Shown here in pieces: positions 24,501 to 39,500 of a stretch of 64,000 nucleotides of DNA. How positions within the stretch are numbered: position 1 is the stretch's first letter; each line of letters begins with the position of its first letter. The notes beneath the pieces are model-generated. The model saw nothing but the letters and a program-made list of their open reading frames with translations, did not search any database and was not told where the DNA came from. The translations under genes were made by a program, and so were the position numbers. Source of the DNA: Phoronis australis (Eukaryota; Phoronida; Phoronidae); assembly GCA_002633005.1 (NCBI GenBank), contig NMRA01000676.1, positions 1 to 64,000 on the forward strand, written 5' to 3'.

Positions 24501-27500
24501 ATCACCCAGTTCTTTTTCATAGTAAAAACAACAGACTTGAGTTGCATGCAAAATGCTCCTCTTTTTACAAATAGACTCACCCCTTGGTGTTGCTGGGATT
24601 GTTAAGAACGTTGGCTAGTTCCATCGTAGTCTCTGCTACAATAGGGTGTTCCTTGCCATACCACTGTTGACGCACATTGATTGATTGACGAAAGCATGTT
24701 TCAGCCTTGCTGTAGTCTTCCTCTTTCACCCTGAAAGTTATAATTTACTGAATAAAACAACAAGTTGATTACCAAGTCCAAAAACAGTTTTCAGAATAAA
24801 ATACCACTGGTCTCCATTTATAACCAAGTCCAAAACAATTCTCTAAAAAAACAACAGAGCAGAATGTTGAAGATATTTGGTTGAATTCCCACTTGCATCT
24901 GTTGACAGATGGAGAAATGCAGGGAAGAGATTCATCCGCTGTACATTAGACACTTGTATGCGAATGGTTATGATTTCAGTATTGACAATGTTGAAATTTA
25001 GCGACAGGAACTGGTTTGAAAGAAGCCTCATCAAGGCCAGCTTCATAGAATCCAGTACTCAACAGACACAAGGTGGCAAGTTTGCTCTGTCTACTGCTTG
25101 GAGCGCTATCATTGATCATTTCATTCAACAGCACAGCACTCTAAGCTCCACCTGCTACATAATTCCACCCATCCCTAAAAAGGGAGTTGGACGCTCACGT
25201 GCTCTTAGTACCATAGTCTAGTTGGACAGATTTAATTTCTCTTTGATTATTAACTTTACTAGCCAAAGACTTGCATTTATTTTCAGAAACAAAATCTATA
25301 CAACAATGATCAAGATGTAATTGTCAACCATTGTTATCAGCGCAGATTTACATGCACTGCAAAAAAATGAACACGACACCATCTTCCCAAGTACCCAAAC
25401 AAAAGAATGTAGCAGTTCTTTTTGTGTTAAAGTGTAATTCACATGCAAATATGACTCATGTCACAGGCACCTTTGACCCTAAACCTTCACAAAGGAGATT
25501 AATACCAAATTACTTCCTAATTTCTACACACAGTATCTGTATAGTTATACAACCAGGGCTCGTTAGTAAGTTAGAATACATGGGTACACAGTAGCAAATA
25601 CACACACAAGTTATGCATAGGCGGATTTAGGGTAGGCCATTGGGTCCAGGCCTTCCAATGGACATGACCAAAAGCAACCAATGATATGCCATTTTAAAAA
25701 GGTGACATGGACATTTTTTCTTCAAAAATTGTGGTTGCCACCCTGTCTCCCCCTTATCACATCCTAGATCCGCCTGTGTTATGACCAACAGGGGGCATGA
25801 CTGATGTGTCTTTAAAACAGCATTACAACCACCTGACCAGTTAAGTGGCATGTTAAAGGACACCATCTTGGTTTTGGTGGACGTTTAAATTCCTTGTAAC
25901 CGGTTAATATCACTTACTTAATAACAACGTTTAACTAGTCAGCTTCTGTAAAACAACCAGATGTACGCAGAGAACATTGCATTTTTGTTAAAGTCAGGCA
26001 AAGTATGATTTTTGAAACCTTCTGCCATCTTCTAGAATGCACTCTTAAATGTACATGACTATAATGAGGACAGCGTGGAGTTCATAATGGTAGCTTAACT
26101 GATAGGTTTGACGCTCCAAATCTGATTCATTCAGAGATGCTTTATGCCGTTTAGTTGGCTAAAAGCTTAAAAAACTAAATAAATTTTGCTTAGAGTAATC
26201 TGAAAATGTTCTTTAGGGTTCTATCTCCGTAACTACAGGTAACTCAAGTCACAGACAATTGCATACATGCGCCATTTTGAAATTTACATCTTTAGGGTAG
26301 CAAAACCCTTATTCTAGTTAAAGGATTTTCTTGAGTCACTAATGATTTGATGGTTGGTAACAGAAATAGAATCCTACCAAGGAATAAAAAACTTTTTGAT
26401 TTTTATTTTTAGCCAGCTTCACAAAGTGAAATTCAGCATTCTGTGACATCCAGAGACATCTTTTGACAAAACCTAAAAGATCTTAAAAGAAAATAGTACT
26501 GGCTTTCATGACTGCTTAAAAATGATTTTCAAAATTAAAGTAGGAGTCACTTGTTCACTGTATTAAACCATTGCAAAAAAGTTTTTGTACAAATGAAACA
26601 ACTATTTAAGGGACAGGGCAAGTAAAATGAGCAGAGGATACAAAGTAAAACATAATGATAACTGCACATATATCTAATAAACAGTTCATTCTACTATAAT
26701 ACAAGCAATAACGATTCTTTAAAGCTGCCATCAACCGGAGTCCCATCAAAAAATTAACACACTTCCATTCAAGGTCATATTACTAACTGCTTATAAAACT
26801 AATATCAAATATTTTCTATATCAAATTTTTTCTCAGATGAGGAGTAGTGGTTTCTAGTCTTGGAAGGAAATGCCAGTTCATCATTATATGAGATCATGTT
26901 CAGCCCATAAAACGACCCCAGTGACTATTCAACCTGTAAGGTACGTATGGTCTCAAACAATAACAAAATGTCAGCTTTTTCCAAATCCATCAATCAGTTC
27001 TAATTTGATGACAATTTGAGACCAATTTCATGATTGAAACTAGCCTAAATCTAAAATAACTTTTTGTTACCAAAGGCAATTTAATAGTTATCTTTATCTA
27101 AAGAGACACTTTTGGGCATTGCATAAAATTTTAAATGATTTCTTAATGTCAAACAAATGCTCGTCTACATGATAAGGAGAAGTGCAAGGAAGTGATGACA
27201 TGGCATCCAGCAAACATGCTACAAAGACACGCTGAAGGCTTCACTGAACGAGAGCAATCTAGATCCTGAGTAATCAGAAACAGACTGTAAACGCCAACAA
27301 GGTGCCAGAGAGTATGAGAACTGCCATATCACTATGCCACCAAGGTGCCAGGGCCGGAGTATGAGAGCTGCCATATCACTGCGCCACCAAGAAGCCAGGG
27401 AGTATGAGAGCTGCCATATCACTGCGCCACCAAGAAGCCAGGGAGTATGAGAGCTGCCATATCACTCTGCCCACAATTAAGGTGCCAGGGAGTATGAGAG

Positions 27501-30500
27501 CCGTCATATCACTGTGCCATCAAAGTGCCAGGGAGTATGAGAGCCGCCACATCACTCTGCCAACAAGGTGTCACGGTGTATGAGAGACACCATTTCACTG
27601 AGCACATATGATAACTCTCCACTTATTTTGTGCAAACATAACTGCTAAAAATGGTCATGTTTCAATTCTTCAATGGCTGCTTACCTTCTTTCAAATAATG
27701 GGAATTTAAATCAAACATCATTTTATGACACCTACACACTGCAAAGCATGCTAAAAAGCTCTTAATCCGTACTTATGTGGAGAAATTTAATAAAACAGAA
27801 TTTCACTTGCCGTCTACACTGTACATGAATTAAGTAAGAAATTATCATATGTCGACTTCACAAAACCAGACGCTAACTCTCGTGAACACCAACAACACAA
27901 CCTTATTTTCCTAATGTCAAAGGTCGTGCCCCTATGCCACCCACCATATCGGTCAGCCTGTTCAGAACTGCTATAGGGGATCATTATCTCTTATCTGATT
28001 TTGTATACCTTACCCTATTGTGCCTGCATTGACTTTCATAATAAAGGGCTATTGTGGAGATGTTTAAACCGTAGGCATGGGTAACAATAGGCATCCCTCT
28101 GCCTGTTACTAAAGACGAAGCTACACTACAAGGGAAAGCACTACTTTCAGCCTTTAGCTGGCCAAGCTTAGATATCTATGTCCATTTCAGTTGGCAGTGT
28201 TTTCGAAGAACTTCGGCCCAAGTATAAATATTACACTTCATTTCCCTCTGATAGCATGAAGCGNATCCAGCAAACATGCTACAAAGACACGCTGAAGGCT
28301 TCACTGAACGAGAGCAATCTAGATCCTGAGTAATCAGAAACAGACTGTAAACGCCAACAAGGTGCCAGAGAGTATGAGAACTGCCATATCACTATGCCAC
28401 CAAGGTGCCAGGGCCGGAGTATGAGAGCTGCCATATCACTGCGCCACCAAGAAGCCAGGGAGTATGAGAGCTGCCATATCACTGCGCCACCAAGAAGCCA
28501 GGGAGTATGAGAGCTGCCATATCACTCTGCCCACAATTAAGGTGCCAGGGAGTATGAGAGCCGTCATATCACTGTGCCATCAAAGTGCCAGGGAGTATGA
28601 GAGCCGCCACATCACTCTGCCAACAAGGTGTCACGGTGTATGAGAGACACCATTTCACTGAGCACATATGATAACTCTCCACTTATTTTGTGCAAACATA
28701 ACTGCTAAAAATGGTCATGTTTCAATTCTTCAATGGCTGCTTACCTTCTTTCAAATAATGGGAACTTAAATCAAACATCATTTTATGACACCTACACACT
28801 GCAAAGCATGCTAAAAAGCTCTTAATCCGTACTTATGTGGAGAAATTTAATACAACAGAATTTCACTTGCCGTCTACACTGTACATGAATTAAGTAAGAA
28901 ATTATCATATGTCGACTTCACAAAACCAGACGCTAACTCTCTTGAACACCAACAACACAACCTTATTTTCCTAATGTCAAAGGTCGTGCCCCTATGCCAC
29001 CCACTTTCAACTCACAATAATGCCTAAATGTTGAAGCAGTCAAGGGCTTCATGTGCCCAAAACTGCTAAATCTATGCCCCTTTTTACCTGAGCAATCCAA
29101 TATAATGTACGATAGATGACATCTCTAGAGTATCCTTCTCCATTACACGACACGCCTCACCGAGGTATACACCGGCGTCCTCTATTACATCTACAGCGCA
29201 ATCCCCCTCTAGGATGATGGCACCCAGTTGTTTGAACAGGCGACCTGTGATGTCATAAACAGGAAACACTAAATTAGTGACCTCTGCAGAATCTAAGGCA
29301 CACTCCAAAAGCCCACTGATGACATCAAAAATGAATGTCACTTATCGAATCGGACAGTTACCACACTCTGAGTGCAATTGCTATGTCAACACTGACGTGG
29401 GTCAACAGTTGGCAACGTTTAGCAGTTTACTAACACCAAACTGACGAAAGAAATACTCAGACAACATTTAATTTAATAGTAATATGATGTTTCTTAAGTA
29501 AAAATGAAAGGAATAATACTATGACTATCATCAACAATACACACAAAATGGCTTTTAGAGTGTTTTTTACAAGTTTCAAAATGAATTTTAAACACGGTTA
29601 ATATTAGCAAATAATAGTAACAGTAATAACAAAAAGTCATCCACAAAACGAAAACCTTGAAAATGTTTGGTCACCCTTAGGTCATTTTGAATGGTTAACA
29701 CTCATGATAATCGACACCAAGTCTATAACAGGCAACAGTGTTTTGAATCACTCTCTGTTGACCCAAAGCCCACACAACTTCCTTCTCTCCTCCATTACAA
29801 ACAGTAAAATTAATGTGATTCTAATCCATCGTCAATGGTTCTCCACAGTCTTTTGTTTACCATCACACAAGCTGATACACATTCTTCAAAGTTAAGTCAT
29901 CACAAATAGGTTTGGACCTTAGATCAGTACACTTTCTAATATCGTTGGCAGTTGGCACAGCACAGAATGTAATTACCAGACAGTCTAACCTTTTGCTGCC
30001 ACTGTGTCTGAACCAAGCTGTTTGTCCCCTGTGTCACTCTCATTGTTAAACTGTTCTAATAGATACTCCAGCGCCCTCCTGCAGTGACGCTGTGCCTCTT
30101 CCATGTTGCAAAGGTTACGGTTGACACGACCTATGAACTCCAGTATGACACACATCTGGAGCTGCTCACGAGAGGACAGTGGGAAGTTCTGTTGACAGAA
30201 TATTAATTGTGATAGCATTTGACGGTGGGGGGACAGTAACACATTCTATTTTCCTGCACTGTGCTTAGTAATTAAGCCATAATGTGGTTAGCACAATTTA
30301 TTGAATGATCAAGTTATTTAAATGACAACAGATTTTTTGCTGTAACTAAATCTTGTTCATTTAAATTAAAGGGATGTTAAATCACTCAATGCACTTTTGT
30401 GCTAATGTCACGAAGAGCATACAGTCTCTAAACCATAGTCTCTAACCTCATTTTGGTTTACTTAATAACTAACTGCATAGTTTGCAATAGTAATTTTCAA

Positions 30501-33500
30501 ACCTGAGATTACCTGAAATGTTAAAATCACTGAGGTTACATTTTGAACTTGATCATGTAGAAATTCCACTTTGCAACTAAAAGAGGCTTATAGTTACGAG
30601 ATTTCAGTGTCTAACATGCAGCAGCAATTTTTTGTTTTGAAAACTCAAAAACACATATAAGTACAAATTTTTAATACAGTGACTTCATAAACATGCAATT
30701 TTGAAATTTTCCCCAGATGTATTACGAGCACATTTTATGTTATGTATATCGATAATAAATAAGGAACAACTCGAAATCACTCATGCTTAAAAGAATCAAT
30801 AATTTTGATTACATGCCATGTGCTCCATAGCAGACACATTGTGTTGACTCCGGTAACAAAATCATGACCTACGTGTACTTTAGGTCATACATACATGCAA
30901 TTTCTAGTGACTAGGGAATGAATAGTCCCCTTCTTCTGGTTTGATTATTTAGGTTTCACAGACTTCACAATAGAGGGCAGCAAATTTGTTCCTTGTTTCA
31001 AAAACCAAAGGTCTTTTATTGATATAAAATCAGTCTGATCTTATTCCTTACTCAGATTAGAAACCATTTCTTATGTTGAGTAGAAGTGATGAGTCATTAT
31101 TGCTTCAGACCAACCCCTTTGAGCTTCTCATTTTTTATAGTTTCAGGTTCCATGGTCTTTACGGGAATTCCTGCCTATTTATCGTACAGTTTCAATTCAA
31201 ACAAAAGACAAGAATGCAACAACATTGCTTTGAAAGAGCAATTGCACAATTTGAAGAAAATTGATACTGTTAAACCAGAACATGTCTACGCAGTGTCACA
31301 AGGAGACCCATAAAGCACTTACATTAAACAACAGGTGAAAGGCCATGGTGAGTACTTGTAGCGCCACCTCTTTGTATCCAAACTCAAACAGCAACAGACC
31401 AACGTGGGTGCACACACTAGCCATGTTGTGAGCCTCCTCATTGGTAAAGGATTCTACACTGCTGCCAGCTGTTGGGAGGTAAATAAACTAATTACTTTCA
31501 AACTCAAAAGTAACTGACCTACAATTTCAAACTAATGTTTATATTTATTTTGTCCAATACACATTGTTAGATAAATAATGGAAGATAAAATCACCAACTT
31601 CATGTTAATTTGACAGAATGCAAGCAATTAAACTTTTTTTTCTAAGAAACAAGTCAGATATCTAGGTGGGCTAAGAATTCTCAGATAGGTTCATTTTACG
31701 AAACAAATAAAAAGCCCCGATTACACACAAAAGGGGGCGTGTATACAACCACATTACAAGCATTTCAAAGTGAACCAATGTGAATTTGGAGGTGTGTGTT
31801 AACTCAGATATACAAATTAGTCAATTGACTACAATGACACAGAAATAACAGTCACACCGTGTTGAACCGTCTGGAAACCTTGACTTGCAACAAAGATAGA
31901 AAAAAAATATTCCTACAAAAGTAAGAGAAAGCAATATTCCTGTTTTCATAAAATCATTTTTGTACTAGGGATAATTCCAAAAACTTCCTGTTGAATTCCA
32001 ACTGCAGATGACAGCGATTTGTAAATCTAGGTGAATCCAGATATTGACCCTGTTCATTTCTAAGCATTCACGCGATCTTTTGTTTGGTATTAGGACTTGC
32101 AGGCCAATTATCTACTACGGTTTCATTAAACAGTTACCAAAGAATTCCGAAACCTAACTCATCTATTTTGGTGAACTTTTTATAAATGATTGTATTTCGT
32201 TCAATAAAAACGATTCATTTTAACTACTTTTTTATAAGGAATTGAATTTCAGAAGCCAAACAATTCCAAAAATAAATAGTCTTAGTTCACTATCCATCAA
32301 TTTATTTTAGTCACTGTTTTATTGTTGTGGAAATGTTGCTAAAGAGGCAACAGTTCTTCTGCACATAACAGGTTCTTAGATCACATTATTTTCTTTAAGT
32401 TAATAAACAAACTTCTTAGCAACAGAAGGACACGTACAAATCCATCGACATTGGTGTTGTGAAACAGACCAAATTTCCAATGTCAACCAAAAATTTCAAA
32501 TGTGCACAAAATGTAAGGAGGGTAAGAGAAGCTAGGTTAACCGGTTGTGTACACTTAAAATTTCCAAGAGAAGTCACACTAGAAGAACACTCTTTAAGTA
32601 GCGAGATGACTAGTAGAACATGACAAACTCACCTGTCACCAAATATCTACTAGAAGCTTTCAACTGAAACAAACAACAAAAGAATTAAACAACTTGTTAC
32701 AGCACGAATCCACGCAAAATTCAACTCTCTTTTGATAATAAAGCCTAATATATTCATAAGAAAGCTAAATCATCTAAAGCTTGCTGTGTTTCCTAAATCA
32801 TACCAACACAAATCTACAACAAAGACATTACCAAGGCTCTTCTCACTTCTTCAATCTCAGTGAAAGAAGCTAAGGTGATCGGTGACTTTGTAGGCGATAG
32901 GGTAGAGCAGTGGTCAGTGGTGATGACGGGGGTGTCAACAGGCTTTAAAATGTCCTCGGACTGAAAATAAAAAGACTGTGTATGTCCATAACAAAGGTAT
33001 ACACCTAGAATGAAAAAGCGCCTTGCTTTGGCAGAGCCTGGAAAATGAAAATGATAAGATGGTTGTTATTCTACAACTCTGACGGAAGATTTACAACAAA
33101 AATCACTTATAGCCACCTTCTATCCTTTTTTAATCTGGTTATAATGTAGTGGTGTCCATTTCGTATACATTGACATAAACAAAATGTTGCCATTCAAAGC
33201 TCGCAAATTATTGCTGTCTCGCACTAGGCCACAATATAGACGCAATAGTTTTTCATAAGTTGGAAAGGCATTCTTCATGAAACCACCACTTGCCTTAATT
33301 TTCTTTCTGAAGATGAACACAAAAGTCATGCAAACAATGACAGTGGCTCATCAATTTTTTGCGTTGTTTCTTGGGATGACTGAATGACACCTTCTCTAAC
33401 AACCTCTTTTAACTTAAAGGGGAATATCGCAGCTATTGAGCAGTAAAATGTTGAATTCTGCATCGAAGCATTTTATGATTTAAAAACATTACCACAGTAA

Positions 33501-36500
33501 CGCTATATTGAACTGCAGTCAAATGAGTCCATAACTCATGTCACTGGCAAACATTGTATGCGCCATTTTTGAAATTACAATAAGGATTGACCAATCCTTA
33601 AAAATTCTGAAGCATTTTTTGTCATGAATGCAAGATGATTGTGATAGTTTTTTGGAATGCAAAAATGCATTAGGTGTTATCATCTTCTGATGTGAATTCC
33701 CTTACCAAAATGTTTTTCTTCTGCGGATGAATGGTTGTGATGCCGGCTACAGTGATGACATGCACGCATGTGTCCATGACCTTGAAGCCGGCGCCCTCTA
33801 GCACCTTCAGATAATGAATAAGATCCAGTTTCCTCTCGTTCAGATAGCAGTTTTTGCCATTGCCAACAAAACCAAGAAACACCCTGCGGACAAAAACCAT
33901 AATATTTAACAAAACATAAAACATTTAAGGTATTTTACTCAACAAGAATATCATTCCACCAGTTTAAAGCCCAATCCGAAAAACGTTTCAAAACAGGAAT
34001 TTATCAAAACTTGAAAACAGTGACATTGAAATGTAGATCTTTTGCACACCCTGTTTAGGTACCCCACTATTACTTGAAAACTAAAGATTCCTTAATCACG
34101 TCTCAGATTTTAATAGGAGTATTAAGTAATTTCAAAGTGCCTGGAGAACTTTTATTGAACATTAGAGGCTTACATTAGCTTACTGCCATTAAAGTGATAC
34201 ATTAAATAAAACATTTATGAAACACTCGATGACATCATTGATTTAATTCATGGCTGCATGATTTTTTGAAGGGATACTCCCAAGGTTACACACTCTTTAC
34301 ACTTGTATGGCAGAAGGATGAACCTTGTTAGATCAGTACAACAGCTGACTAGCAAAGAATTTGATACACAGAGGCTCTTGATTTGTCATCGGACATCATT
34401 CCCAGACAGCCAACAAAATGGGCTTAAGAAACTGTATGGCTGTCTAGCTGTCTAGGTTGTATTGCTGGACAGCAATGAACATTTCACAAGTAGTACATAA
34501 TCTATGTCCATCCTTTGTGTGAATTCTGAGATAGTTAGATCAAATTTTAGGCCCAGCACCAGCGACAGCAGTAAGTCATGTATTTGCATAGAGGTCACTA
34601 CTATGCTAGTTACTGGGGGACTACTTTTTAATCCTTTTCTAACCTAATATCTGGATGTACAGCCAGCTGAAAAATGTTCGGAAGTATACCTTTAAAAACA
34701 ACTGAAATTCAATTGTCTCTCCCTCAGCATATGACATGACACTCATATCATTACTTACTTTTCTTGTGTGATGAAATTTCTCAACTTCTCTAGCTGGCCA
34801 GACTTCTCAAGGTGATAAGGCAGCTCGTACAGTTGACGATCAAAATCATTCGACTCCGACAGATAGTTGGCCAAGATCACATGGTACGGTTTCTGGTCAA
34901 GGTCGTGTATGGTCGGCATGAGAGCAAAAGACCGCACCAGGGGAATAGCAGCAGGTGTCACAGCACCTAGAAACAGGTAAGATGCACTTAAAATGATGTC
35001 AAAGGCCATAATAATCTTACAAGAACTTATAGTTTTATTGGTGAACTTTCAATAGTCATTAGATTACTTCCACATTTTTCTCCTTCACCAATGGTTTCAA
35101 CAGTACTATAAATGGCTTCAACTGTGTCCACTAAAACTCTATGTGATTGTCCATGACTGTCCAAAACACCTGAATTTTGTATGACAATTTCCCAAACATG
35201 GATAGGACCTCATGTCCACGCTGGCGGTCCTACACTGAATAACTGGTAGATAAATGTGTGCATGTTGTGATAGCGAGGAAAGATCTTATCAGATTTTCAA
35301 CACCACTCTGTTGTCAGTAGGAGTGAGAGAACGCTATAATTGAAACATCATTCTGTTTTCCGTAGCACTTTAGTCAAAAACAGGTACTGCCGTACGTGCC
35401 ACATGAACTTCAACTTTTCTGAGCAGACATGTTTTCAAAAATGAATTTAGTCTAATTTGAGGGAATCAAATGTTCTACCTGTAAACTTAACTTTGAAAGA
35501 CATTTGAAAATAAAATGCGCATTGAATTTTCAGGTTGCAACAAAGGTCCACCCATTGTTCCTTACATTAGAATAGTTGTGCTTGGTGCATTGAAACAAAA
35601 ACCAACGGTGCGAAAAGGGTGAGCTCAGTGAAGTTAAAGCAAATATTAAGTGAAAAGTTTTGGAGACAATTCAGGAGATATCTTGAGCAAAGTCGATTGT
35701 AATAAGGAATAAGAACTTGAACATGAATTACATTGTTTGTGTGTGCGTCCTGTGGACATTGTGTAGATGGGAGTACAGCGGAGGTATAAAATTACAGAAA
35801 GAAGCTTCAGGAATAAACTTTTTCAAACACAGAAATGGCGTACGTAAGCACAATGGAGTATGAGGTAGTAGTCTTATTCACGGTAGAGGAAAGTTCCACC
35901 CGTTGGTGAGCAAGGGGAATTACCCATGCAAGAAAGGAACCATAAAGTCAACAGGGTGGGCAGTATTTTGTACAGGAAGACTAATGTGTTTTGAGGATGC
36001 TTCTTGGGAGGGAATGTGCATATACTGGGGATGGATGTCATTGGACAACAAACCTGGTGGATCATCTTTTGATTGTTCCCAATTTAGAGCTTTAAAGAGA
36101 AAAGTCACACAATTTTGACACATTAGATCAATAACACTTCTCTCTGACTATCTTAGAGGCCATGGAGAACTTGCACAAACATTCATGTCAGTTAATTAGC
36201 CCCATCTATAAACAGACAAAACTGCATCAAATAGCAAAGCCAATTTAAACGATAAACTCACCAAACAAGGAGAACTCTAAGCATTCCCTAATATGTTGGT
36301 GCGAGAAGGCCATTAAACCTCCAGGCTTTTCATAGAGAATGTCTTGCAGTATGGTCTTGAACCTGGTCCAGTGATAAGGTGTCACTTGTACTGTGTCAAT
36401 GTAACCCATCATCTTAAGACAACCCAAAACGTCACTGTCCTTCAACCCATTACGCGAGACACACATCAAACGGAGAGATTCTGCGACCCAGCCATATAAA

Positions 36501-39500
36501 ACATCTGCACAACAAAACGAAATAATCAGGATACATTTAAAAAATAGGGTATCGAAATTGTAAATTAATTTGCTGATTAACATAAAGATCCTTGAGTATA
36601 AAAAATATTTCCATTACAAAAGCTTTTGATACACCTGGTACATTATCGTTCCAGATATTAAAAGACACCTACCTACTCTGCTCATCACTTCACTCTAGTC
36701 AAAAAGATTACACATTATATAATGGCTTCATTTCACTGAACAGAAGCCTGCTTTAACAAATCAATGTCACGATCAAGTTCGGTGTAGTAAATTTTGTCAA
36801 AAGCTTCAGTAAAATCTACAAACAGTTCAATACCTGCTTCATGGCCCTCATCATCCCAGTCAGTGCCTAGGGACCAGCTCAATTCCTTAATCCACCGCCG
36901 TAGCATGTGATGCATGAGATCGCGAGTGCTTAGACTCTCGTCCAGGTAAGTCCTCAGGTATTCTTCCAAACGTGTGTGTACCACCTGATCATTCAACTCC
37001 CCTACGAGTAAGCTCAGGTACAATGGATTTTTCACCAGTTTGGAATGTTCAAACAAATCAACGGCATTGCCTTTCTCCAACCAATAGTTCATGTCAGGAC
37101 ATTGCTCAGTAATATACTCTTGACAAAGGTAGTGGTCGTGAAACTCGTTAACCTTCACAGGTTGAACATCGGGCCTTTTCAACAACATCTTATAGGTCCA
37201 ATCACACGAGCAAGTGGTCATGATGATTTTACATTGTGGCGGAAGAACTTCCGGAAGCCACTCGAAACTCTTGATGTAGCTACATTCAAGGTCATAGGTC
37301 GCACCGAGTTCGTCGACACCATCGATGACCAGAACACAAGGACTGAGTGAGATTGCAGTGAAAAATGTATTGCACAGGTACTTGAAGTCAGTGAGATCCT
37401 GCAGAGTGAGTGCTCCTATATCACAGTCTATGTCTGGAAAGGAGACAGATATATAGAACCGCAGACACATTACATCAAAAATTACTAGCCAACTTAACTA
37501 ACAGTACACCCAACTTCTTTCACATAGTAAGGACATTTGCAAAACAAAGGTTGGGTTATAATTCCTAGGTAAGGTCAAAGAAAACAAAATAATTGGTTCT
37601 GGTCTGCGCAGGACTCATTTTGAAACCTGCTCCTAGCTGTGCACAAAAATGACCCTAACATCATTTTAGTGAATGGATTTTTCTTTTATACAGGTGAACC
37701 AGCGTGAGAGAACTAACACAGCATAACAAGCGCGTCTGTTACTAATTACGAAAATCAATCAAAAAGTCATACTGTGCAGAGTTTGGTTACTTTAAAGTTA
37801 CAATGGGCCGGGAGCAAAAAAGAAATCAACACTGGAAAATCCAGGATGGCAAAATACGAGACCGCAGTCAACCTACTTGATTTTAAGACTTCCCGGTGCA
37901 TTCGGAAGATAACCTGACGCATGAAAGATGTGATATCAAAACTGCGCTGGCTGCTACCCACAAAATGGTACATGTATTCGTAATCATGGACAGCAGATGT
38001 GTACTTTTCCAGCCAGTTGGCGACAATTGTACTCTTGCCACATCCTCTTTCACCGTACAGCAACAAGATAGACTTATATTTGGCGTTGACATGAGACCTG
38101 CAGGAGGAAATAGTTGAAGTCGCATTAAAAGGAAAAATAAAATCTCTGTTAAGAAGATGAATATTTTTTCTATTTATAAAAAATAGCAATGCAATTTAAA
38201 AAGAGAATTTGTTTTTTTTTAATATGAATTACATGACAAAGCTGTTTTCTCATGTATCCAAAGCCCTGAGCGGAATTTGAAGATTTCAAATTTCAATGAC
38301 ACGCCCATACCAGTTCCTCACGAAATTGTTATCCAAGGCACATTAGATAGCTTCTGTGGTTACCTCAAGACAGTTATCAATGGTCTCATATTGATACTTT
38401 GGGATAACACATATTTTAATAGGATTAAAATAGGATTTGCTGAAAGACAATTACTTCTTCTTGAGCAAATCAAATGGCAGGGGTCGCTTCCAGGTGTCAC
38501 TTTCTTCAGTCACTGTAGTAGCATGTGTCTCATCAGTGCAACTGTCAGCAAAGACCGACATGAGTTCAGCGATATCCTTCCTTTCTTCTGACTGGCAGAA
38601 GCCAGCTCGCCGGGACACAGCAAACTTACGGTGGAATTCCTGCTCCCAATATGCCTCTGTGGGGATAGCAAAAGTAACGGATAATGATTGCTGTGTACAC
38701 TTGTGGAAAAAAAGTTGACGTAGTTCTAAAAATACGCACACAGGCGATGAAATTGTAATCCTTGTGCTTGATGCGTTTTGTGCTAAAATGGGCCAGAGAT
38801 GTTGCAAGACAAAAAAAAATGTTATTAAGCATTTTGATATTCAACAGAAATCAATAAAAACTTTCAAAGCAAGTGTTTTTCCTCTGTTATTTGCATGTGA
38901 ATAGCGTCACCCTGGCATGTTGGCATGTGAATAGTGTTACCCTGGCATGTTGGCATGTCAATAGTGTTACCCAGGCATGTTGGCATGTGAATAGTGTTAC
39001 CTTGGCATGGTGGCAATTGTCAATAAGTGTTCCAATACACAACAATATAATGAAATGAAGATGGTCAACGACAACACACAAACATGTCCAAAATCTGAAA
39101 GAACAAAAATAACATTTTTCATTTGCAGATGATTACTTAGTGCTTACCCATTTTCCCGATCCGCTTAAGGTCCAAAGGTGGAAACAATCGGTCGATTATG
39201 TTCCTCCAATCTTCTAACACGGCATCACCAAGCTGTGTAAGACTACAGAAATATTTAACGGAGAGACCTCGCTTAACAATCCTGTTCTTCAAATCTTCAA
39301 TTTTCAACTTGGCCACTTCAGACTCACTCTGATAGCTTGACAACAACAGACGGTGTTCATTGGCCGGCACATTTCTCAGCAACGAGTCAATATGATCAGG
39401 TTGGCGAAAGTAGAAGCAACAGAACTCACTATCATTGAGAAATGCTGCTTGGATGATCTCTAGTTCGACCAGACTACAGTTTTGATTGGACTCCGCTAAA

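Larger units (their letters stand above)
24731..29087 (-). other. TTC41 intron 12 (about 4.4 kb)
   Basis: This is the largest coding-region intron of TTC41. It holds the 160-bp MITE, two copies of a 740-bp block with a 43-bp minisatellite, and one N. If the block duplication is an assembly artefact, the true intron is about 1 kb shorter. Confidence 0.65.

Noticed and set aside
26220-26290. Similarity between about 26220-26290 and 33520-33580 (ATGCGCCATTTT block)
   Set aside because: Probably an old dispersed repeat, but too short and diverged by eye to define borders.
29284-29341. Extending the TTC41 exon at 29088-29283 further upstream
   Set aside because: The upstream CAG acceptor gives the wrong phase relative to the preceding exon; CTGCAG before 29283 fits phase 1.
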